Shown: piece after piece, positions 5,196 to 9,427 of the stretch
Numbering within the stretch: position 1 is the first letter of the stretch
Layout of the letters: each line of letters starts with the position of its first letter
Assembly: GCA_020344295.1 (NCBI GenBank)
Contig: CP070819.1
Location: 1,142,007-1,151,433, forward strand
Length of the DNA: 9,427 nucleotides
Direction of reading: 5' to 3'
Source of the DNA: Dehalococcoidia bacterium
GTDB lineage: Bacteria > Chloroflexota > Dehalococcoidia > SZUA-161
The notes under the pieces: model-generated
What the model saw: only the letters and a program-made list of their open reading frames with translations
Database searches by the model: none
Told to the model about the DNA's origin: nothing
Program-made: the position numbers and the translations under genes

Positions 5196-5705
5196 ATGCC
5201 GCAAGAGCTGACCGAGGAGGAACTGGCGCAGCGAGAGTTTTTCGTGGGTTTGCAGAAAGGCGAGATATTAAAACGGATCTTCCGGCCGGATTTTGATGAA
5301 GCAGCACGGGAGATGTGCCTGCAGTGTACCGGCGAGATGTGCAACTCGCTGTTTCTGCCATATGGAAACCTCGATACCGACGTAGATATCGATACCTTCA
5401 TGCAGAACTTGATGGATGCCTTTCCCGGATCGAGGAAGCTGGAACGGAAGGGCGATGTCATTCACTATGACTTTTACCCCGAGGTTAAGGGGGAATGCAT
5501 GTGTCCCATGATTGCCCTTGGCCACCTGGAACCGACTCCGCTGTGGTGCACGTGCGGTAACTATTTCAATAAGGCCATGTTCGAGAAGGTAGTGAAGCAC
5601 CCTGTGCAGGTTGAACTGCTGGAAAGCCCGCTGACGAGGGGCTCCGATCTGTGCCGCAGGCTGATACACCTCAAGCCGCCAACGATCACCACCGGTGGCG
5701 AATAG
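5196..5705 (+). CDS. Cysteine-rich ATC-hydrolase/DUF6144-like protein, copy 2
   Basis: This 169-residue paralogue of the previous protein aligns well through its C-terminal half: CMCPMIALGHLEPTPLWCTC (101-120), VELLESPLTRGSDLCRR (139-155) and LIHLKPP. It has more cysteines than copy 1: C41, C44 and C49 (CLQCTGEMC), C101 and C103, C118 and C120, and C153. That could make one or two metal or Fe-S sites if the CxxC group and the CxC pairs come together. The N-terminal 40 residues are acidic and helical. The ATG follows a GGGGGG run by about 5 nt, an atypical but usable site. The gap before it is 148 nt and shows no convincing promoter or terminator. What it binds or catalyses is unknown. Confidence 0.7.
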   Translation: MPQELTEEELAQREFFVGLQKGEILKRIFRPDFDEAAREMCLQCTGEMCNSLFLPYGNLDTDVDIDTFMQNLMDAFPGSRKLERKGDVIHYDFYPEVKGECMCPMIALGHLEPTPLWCTCGNYFNKAMFEKVVKHPVQVELLESPLTRGSDLCRRLIHLKPPTITTGGE

Positions 5706-5738
5706 GTATAAATTACATAGAGTGTGGAGGATAAGACG

Positions 5739-7466
5739 ATGGCTGCTGTAAATGGCGCTGAGGCTTTGGTGCGATGTCTGATAGAGGAAGGCGTAAGCTG
5801 TGTATTTGGTATTCCGGGAGACCAGTGCGGTCCGATCACCGATGCCATTCATCGTATGGGGGCTGATGCGGGGATCAAGTTCGTCACCACCCGTCACGAA
5901 CAAGCGGCGGCCCATATGGCCGATGCCTGGGCGCGAGTAACGGGCGATCCTGGTGTATGTCTGGGTACGGTGGGGCCCGGGGTGGCCAATCTCGTGCCCG
6001 GGGTCTATGCAGCATATGCTGATTCAGTTCCTATGATTGTCCTCGGAGCCCAGAACCAGACCTGGCGCTCCTATCCGGAGCAGGGCTCAACTCAAGCGCT
6101 GGATCAGATTTCACTGATGGCTCCGATAACGAAATGGCAGGCGCTGGTGAATGATGTACGGCGAATGCCGCAGCTTGTGCAGACAGCATTCCGTGCGGCC
6201 GCGGCTGGACGTCCTGCCCCGGTGTACCTTGATCTGCCCTCCAATGTGCTCTGCGACAAGGTGGATATTTATGAAAATCCCATACTGCCTCCACAGCGCT
6301 ATCGGGCGACTGCAGCACCTGTTGCTGACACGGGCCTGGTCGAGCAGGCCGCGGACATGCTGTTGGAAGCAGAATGGCCTCTCATATATACCGGTGGTGG
6401 GATCCTTAGAGCAGGTGCCTGGAATGAGGTCACCGATCTAGCGGAGTATCTGTCAGCTCCAATAACGACGAGTCTCAGCGGAAGAGGTGGTATTCCGGAG
6501 GATCATCCGTTGTATCTTATCCCTGCGCCTGCCTTGGGCGCGCTGAAGGCTCAAACCACAGCAGATTTGGTTCTTCTGGTGGGCGGAAGATTAGGTGACA
6601 TGAGTTTCTGGGGACGTCCGCCGTTCTGGGGGGAGGTTGATAAGCAGCGCTTAGTACAGATTGACGTGGAGCCCCAGAATATCGGTGTCAACAGGCCGGT
6701 GGACCTGGCCCTGGTAGGGGACGCCAGGAGCACGCTGCGTGCTCTGCTGGAAGCAGTCAAGAAGCGGACGGGCCCTAAACTGGAGAATCCCCGGTTAAGC
6801 GAGGCCAGGCAGGACCAGGCGCTCTGGCTTGCCGGCTGGGAAGAGGGATCTCATTCTGACGTTATACCCATACATCCCTTAAGGATGATACGCGAAATTC
6901 GTGAGTTCTTTCCACACGAAGCAATTTGCGCTCAGGACGGGGGTACAACGGGGATGTGGATTTACTACCAGCATCGCTTCTATTCGCCCCGTACCCACCT
7001 CTGGGCGGCTGACTCAGGGCATTTGGGATCGGGCGTGCCCTATGCAATAGGTGCCAAGATGGCACGGCCTGACTTACCCGTGTACTGCATCACCGGCGAT
7101 GGCTCATTCGGATTCAATGCTATGGAGATGGAGACAGCGAAGAGAGAGAATATGCCTATCGTCGTTATCATAGCCAACGACTGCTCTTGGGGAATGATAA
7201 AAGGTGGGCAGAGTCTGTTCTGCGACGGGCGGTATTGCGGCGTTGACTTCTGTGACACCCGCTATGATCAGCTTGCCGAAGCTCTCGGCTGCTATGGCGA
7301 GCGGGTCACTGATTCTGCTCAGATCAGGCCCGCCCTGCAGCGGGCGGTGGACTCCGGGCTGCCCGCGGTGCTGGATGTCATGGTGGATGTGGAAGTACAC
7401 ATGGCGCCGCCGGATTTGGCCTTTCTGCTGGGTGACGTGTGGATGGAAGGGTGCGACATGGGATAA
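5739..7466 (+). CDS. ThDP-dependent enzyme of the acetolactate synthase / 2-hydroxyacyl-CoA lyase superfamily
   Basis: This is a complete 575-residue enzyme with the three ThDP-enzyme domains in order. The N-terminal pyrimidine-binding domain (about 1-170) has the catalytic glutamate in TRHEQAAAHMADAWARVTG (Glu54) and a TVGPGVANLVPG loop. The central domain (about 190-345) has GGGILRAGAW and a Rossmann-like GGRLGD segment. The C-terminal diphosphate domain (about 375-560) has GHLGSGVPYAIGAK and the Mg-ThDP motif GDG (453-455), 24 residues, then Asn480. The second position of the usual NN is Asp481. GDGSFGFNAMEMETAKRENM is close in style to oxalyl-CoA decarboxylase and 2-hydroxyacyl-CoA lyase. 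Family reactions are decarboxylation, acyloin formation or C-C cleavage next to a carbonyl; the substrate is not determined. The ATG at 5739 follows GGAGG by 8 nt and is preferred to the in-frame GTG at 5724, which lies before that site. It is the clearest enzyme of the cluster. Confidence 0.92.
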   Translation: MAAVNGAEALVRCLIEEGVSCVFGIPGDQCGPITDAIHRMGADAGIKFVTTRHEQAAAHMADAWARVTGDPGVCLGTVGPGVANLVPGVYAAYADSVPMIVLGAQNQTWRSYPEQGSTQALDQISLMAPITKWQALVNDVRRMPQLVQTAFRAAAAGRPAPVYLDLPSNVLCDKVDIYENPILPPQRYRATAAPVADTGLVEQAADMLLEAEWPLIYTGGGILRAGAWNEVTDLAEYLSAPITTSLSGRGGIPEDHPLYLIPAPALGALKAQTTADLVLLVGGRLGDMSFWGRPPFWGEVDKQRLVQIDVEPQNIGVNRPVDLALVGDARSTLRALLEAVKKRTGPKLENPRLSEARQDQALWLAGWEEGSHSDVIPIHPLRMIREIREFFPHEAICAQDGGTTGMWIYYQHRFYSPRTHLWAADSGHLGSGVPYAIGAKMARPDLPVYCITGDGSFGFNAMEMETAKRENMPIVVIIANDCSWGMIKGGQSLFCDGRYCGVDFCDTRYDQLAEALGCYGERVTDSAQIRPALQRAVDSGLPAVLDVMVDVEVHMAPPDLAFLLGDVWMEGCDMG

Positions 7467-7484
7467 TGATAGTGGTTACTATCA
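7467..7484. repeat. Perfect 7-bp inverted repeat directly after the ThDP gene
   Basis: TGATAGT (7467-7473) and ACTATCA (7478-7484) pair perfectly across the tetraloop GGTT, starting on the first base after the TAA stop. No T-run follows, so it does not look like an intrinsic terminator. It might protect the mRNA end, slow readthrough, or be a protein-binding site ahead of the zinc dehydrogenase gene at 7554. Confidence 0.45.
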
Positions 7485-7553
7485 CGTAAAGGATGATTAA
7501 TAACCTAGCGTAATAGCTATCCCATTTACTGATTACCCCATTATCGTGTCGAT

Positions 7554-8771
7554 ATGAAAGCGTTACAGTTCTCGGTGACGGTTCCACAGTTTGCTGCTTT
7601 GAAGGTCCTGGGATCTATAATCATACAGTTCTACTACGATGGTCCTCTCGCCACAGTGCGGCTCAGGGATGTCCCGGAGCCTAGGCTGCCCTCCCCAGAC
7701 TGGGTGAAAATTAAAACATCCGTCTGCGGTCTCTGCGGCAGTGACATGAACCTCATCATGTTGAAGGAATCACCGACAGCGAGCCCGTTCACATCATTTC
7801 CGTGTATACTTGGCCATGAGATCAGCGGTGAGATTGTTGAAGCCGGGAATAATGTCAGTGGAATTGGGATAGGGGATGTGGTCACGGTTGCTCCTTATCT
7901 GAGCTGCTCCATACGGGGCATTGAACCCCAGTGCGGGAGCTGCCAGGCCGGGAGGCCGGGAAACTGCGAGAACTTCGCCGAAGGGGATCTGGCTCCGGGT
8001 ATGTTCGGCGCTCTGTGTCGTGATATCGGCGGAGGCTTCGCGCCATACGTTGTAGCGCATAAGGATCAGGTTTTCAGACTGCCTGATGAGATGTCCCCTG
8101 TTGAAGGCGCTATGATAGAGCCATTCGCCTGCGCCCTCCAAACAGTGCTGGATAATATGCCTGGTCAGAGAGAAAATGTCCTCGTCATAGGTAGCGGCGT
8201 TATCGGCAGCCTGATAGTCCAGGCAATACGTGCTTTCGATATCGGGTGCTTTATCACAGTCGCGGAGCCTTCACAATTCCATGCGGAACTGGTATCCAGG
8301 GTTGGGGCAGATCACCTCATTACGAACAGGGATATACTGCGTAACACGGAACGCATCACCGAAGCCAGGGCCTATAAGCCGCTGCTGGGTAAAGACATCC
8401 TCATGGGCGGATTCTCAAAGGTCTACGATACGGTCGGTAATTCGGAGACGGTTAATCTTGGTATGAGGGCGCTGAAAACCGGCGGTGTTCTGAGTCTGGT
8501 GGGGATTGAAAAGGAGGTCAAGCTGGACCCTACACCTCTTTGGTTGAAGCTCCAGACCATTAAGGGTGCCTATACTTACGGCTACAGCGGTGAGGGTGGT
8601 CAAAGGAGGCATGTCTTCGAGATGGCAATCGACTATGTGACACAGAAGAGAGTTAACGTTGAGTCTATGGTAACACATACGTTTGCGCTTAAGGACTACA
8701 AACGGATGATAGAGGTCAACCTGAACAAGCCGCAGCACAGGGCGGTGAAGACAGTCGTTGCGTTTTCCTAG
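7554..8771 (+). CDS. Zinc-dependent medium-chain (MDR) alcohol dehydrogenase-like protein
   Basis: This is a complete 405-residue oxidoreductase that would interconvert alcohols with aldehydes or ketones using NAD(H). The catalytic zinc site is visible as C58 in SVCGLCGSD, H88 and E89 in ILGHEISGE, and E189 in MIEPFACAL. The structural zinc loop has C118, C127, C130 and C138 (QCGSCQAGRPGNC). The Rossmann domain has GSGVIG (213-218), with Glu238 at the end of the second strand (TVAEPSQ), suggesting NAD(H) over NADP(H). The N-terminal extension MKALQFSVTVPQFAALKVLG is typical of a distinct MDR subgroup, so the first ATG is kept although no strong ribosome binding site precedes it. It sits 87 nt after the ThDP gene on the same strand, which fits a shared pathway in which the ThDP enzyme makes or uses the carbonyl substrate. 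The true substrate is not known. Confidence 0.9.
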   Translation: MKALQFSVTVPQFAALKVLGSIIIQFYYDGPLATVRLRDVPEPRLPSPDWVKIKTSVCGLCGSDMNLIMLKESPTASPFTSFPCILGHEISGEIVEAGNNVSGIGIGDVVTVAPYLSCSIRGIEPQCGSCQAGRPGNCENFAEGDLAPGMFGALCRDIGGGFAPYVVAHKDQVFRLPDEMSPVEGAMIEPFACALQTVLDNMPGQRENVLVIGSGVIGSLIVQAIRAFDIGCFITVAEPSQFHAELVSRVGADHLITNRDILRNTERITEARAYKPLLGKDILMGGFSKVYDTVGNSETVNLGMRALKTGGVLSLVGIEKEVKLDPTPLWLKLQTIKGAYTYGYSGEGGQRRHVFEMAIDYVTQKRVNVESMVTHTFALKDYKRMIEVNLNKPQHRAVKTVVAFS

Positions 8772-8823
8772 ACATTCATCTGGTACTCTTCACGAGTGGC
8801 TCCTTACCCCTCACTGTTTAGAG

Positions 8824-8889
8824 ATGAAAATTTTAACTGCTATTTGTGTTCAGTGCCAAAGTAGAATATTCATGAGGAGTGAGTGTTGA
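8824..8889 (+). CDS. Possible 21-codon ORF overlapping the ferredoxin start
   Basis: ATG at 8824 opens a 21-codon reading frame (MKILTAICVQCQSRIFMRSE then Cys) that ends in TGA at 8887-8889. It overlaps the GTG and TTG starts of the next gene and contains its AGGAG site. A CxxC lies in the middle. The first residues recall the MKI-start of ETF beta subunits, but 21 residues cannot prove that. No good ribosome binding site precedes the ATG. It could be a translationally coupled leader peptide, a gene remnant, or chance. Confidence 0.2.
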   Translation: MKILTAICVQCQSRIFMRSEC

Positions 8890-9164
8890 CAGAGAAAATA
8901 CGGACGTCGGAAAGATTTCCAGGCGTGGAGTGGGTTGGAGAGACCGGGGAGTTCATCAAGGTATATGACGAGAAATGTACCGGCTGCGGTGATTGCCTGA
9001 GAGTTTGCCTGTCGGACTGCTTTGAAATAGTTGATAAGAAGGCGAGAGTTAAAAGCCTTGATGAATGCATGGAGTGTGCCTCTTGCTGGTACGTCTGCCT
9101 GGAGGAAGCCATAGACTTCTCATGGCCGCTTGGAGGCACCGGCTATAGAAGCGACTGGGGATAG
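8886..9164 (+). CDS. FixX-like 2[4Fe-4S] ferredoxin
   Basis: This encodes a 92-residue electron carrier (93 if the GTG at 8883 is used). Two canonical motifs are present: CTGCGDCLRVC (C31, C34, C37, C41 from the TTG) and CMECASCWYVC (C61, C64, C67, C71). The usual proline after the last Cys is replaced by Leu in both, which can shift the redox potential. An N-terminal part of about 28 residues precedes the clusters. Start choice: TTG at 8886 is 6 nt after AGGAG (8875-8879); GTG at 8883 is only 3 nt away, and a TGA lies directly before it. The FAD dehydrogenase starts 6 nt downstream, an arrangement like fixC/fixX where the ferredoxin partners the flavoprotein in moving electrons to or from ETF or quinone. 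The gene follows the zinc dehydrogenase by 114 nt with no strong terminator. Confidence 0.85.
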   Translation: MTEKIRTSERFPGVEWVGETGEFIKVYDEKCTGCGDCLRVCLSDCFEIVDKKARVKSLDECMECASCWYVCLEEAIDFSWPLGGTGYRSDWG

Positions 9165-9170
9165 AATCAC

Positions 9171-9427
9171 GTGAAAGCGGAAGTGAAGGAACAGGAATAC
9201 GACGTCGTGGTTATTGGCGCCGGGTTTGGCGGTCCGGTGGCAGCTAAAAAATGTGCTGATGCCGGCCTGAAAACACTTATGCTCGAGAGGTCGGAGAACA
9301 TTGGGGAGAAAGTCATTTCGGGGCTTACCATTCCTATCTACGGCTTCCTGTTCGGCCCTGACTTCATCAGGGATGGCAATCCTCCGATAGAACGGCCGGT
9401 GGATGGGATGAGGAACTATGTGATCTA
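9171..9427 (+). CDS. FixC/ETF-QO-like FAD-dependent dehydrogenase, 5' part
   Basis: Only the first 85 codons are present; the gene runs off the right edge. Residues about 10-42 form a Rossmann FAD-binding start: YDVVVIGAGFGGPVAAKKCA with GxGxxG and a second strand ending LMLERS. The following GEKVISGLTIPIYGF and a proline-rich stretch (NPPIERPVDGM) resemble the start of FixC, ETF-ubiquinone oxidoreductase and geranylgeranyl-reductase-like flavoproteins. Pairing with a ferredoxin directly upstream is characteristic of FixC and ETF-QO type electron transfer. The GTG start at 9171 is 6 nt after the ferredoxin stop, preceded by GGGGA about 9 nt upstream, so the genes are likely coupled. A second in-frame GTG (9183) is possible. 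Substrate and electron acceptor cannot be read from this fragment. Confidence 0.82.
   Translation, partial: MKAEVKEQEYDVVVIGAGFGGPVAAKKCADAGLKTLMLERSENIGEKVISGLTIPIYGFLFGPDFIRDGNPPIERPVDGMRNYVI

Noticed and set aside
5268..5915. Minus-strand open frame of 215 codons opposite copy 2 of the Cys-rich protein and the ThDP gene start
   Set aside because: It is antisense to two genes with recognisable protein motifs, and its translation shows no family features.
1..9427. CRISPR array, tRNA, rRNA, insertion sequence or attachment site
   Set aside because: No regularly spaced repeats, cloverleaf-like sequence, transposase or integrase motifs, or flanking direct repeats were seen on reading either strand.

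Overview
The window looks like a piece of a strictly anaerobic or microaerophilic bacterial chromosome of moderate G+C, with AT-rich gaps, strong AGGAGG-type ribosome binding sites and sigma70-like promoters. Gene content is rich in low-potential redox proteins and other cysteine-rich proteins: two 2[4Fe-4S] ferredoxins, a FixC-like flavoprotein and two cysteine-rich ATC-hydrolase/DUF6144-like proteins. The membrane protein at 811-1551 is of a kind I associate with anaerobic Chloroflexota (Dehalococcoidia) and methanogens. I therefore lean towards Dehalococcoidia-like Chloroflexota, but this is inference from gene style and not a proven assignment.

Left part (1-1557, minus strand). The 5' end of a COG1233-type (phytoene-desaturase-like) FAD oxidoreductase runs off the left edge. 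It has its own good promoter, and a perfect 9+9 bp inverted repeat overlaps the -35 box. Upstream of it is a small MerR/BldC-type winged-helix regulator with its own promoter and an intrinsic terminator. Further upstream is a two-helix membrane protein of unknown function. Its gene diverges at about 1656 from the plus-strand genes, where the two candidate -10 boxes overlap.

Middle (1684-2298, plus strand). A 73-residue charged helical protein is followed by a YfhL-type ferredoxin. The ferredoxin has no ATG, GTG or TTG start. The best initiation site is an ATA codon 9 nt after an AGGAG site.

Main cluster (2341-7466, plus strand). A TTGACA-17-TAAAGT promoter leads a run of closely spaced genes. 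These are an SRPBCC (START/polyketide-cyclase fold) protein, two tandem paralogues each made of two NIPSNAP-like alpha/beta-barrel domains, two tandem cysteine-rich ATC-hydrolase/DUF6144-like paralogues, and a complete ThDP-dependent lyase/decarboxylase/synthase-type enzyme. After it come a zinc-dependent medium-chain dehydrogenase (7554-8771), a FixX-like ferredoxin (8886-9164), and the start of a FixC/ETF-QO-like flavoprotein that runs off the right edge.

Taken together this reads as a catabolic or specialised-metabolism locus. The ThDP enzyme would make or break a C-C bond next to a carbonyl, the zinc dehydrogenase would interconvert alcohol and carbonyl, and the FixX/FixC pair would move electrons from a dehydrogenation into the quinone or ETF pool. 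The SRPBCC, NIPSNAP and cysteine-rich proteins would bind or process a hydrophobic intermediate. The substrate cannot be read from the sequence. The two adjacent paralogue pairs are the most distinctive part. No RNA genes, CRISPR arrays, insertion sequences or long repeats were seen, and no gene-free stretch exceeds 300 bases (the longest, 159-390, holds a promoter, an operator-like repeat and a terminator).
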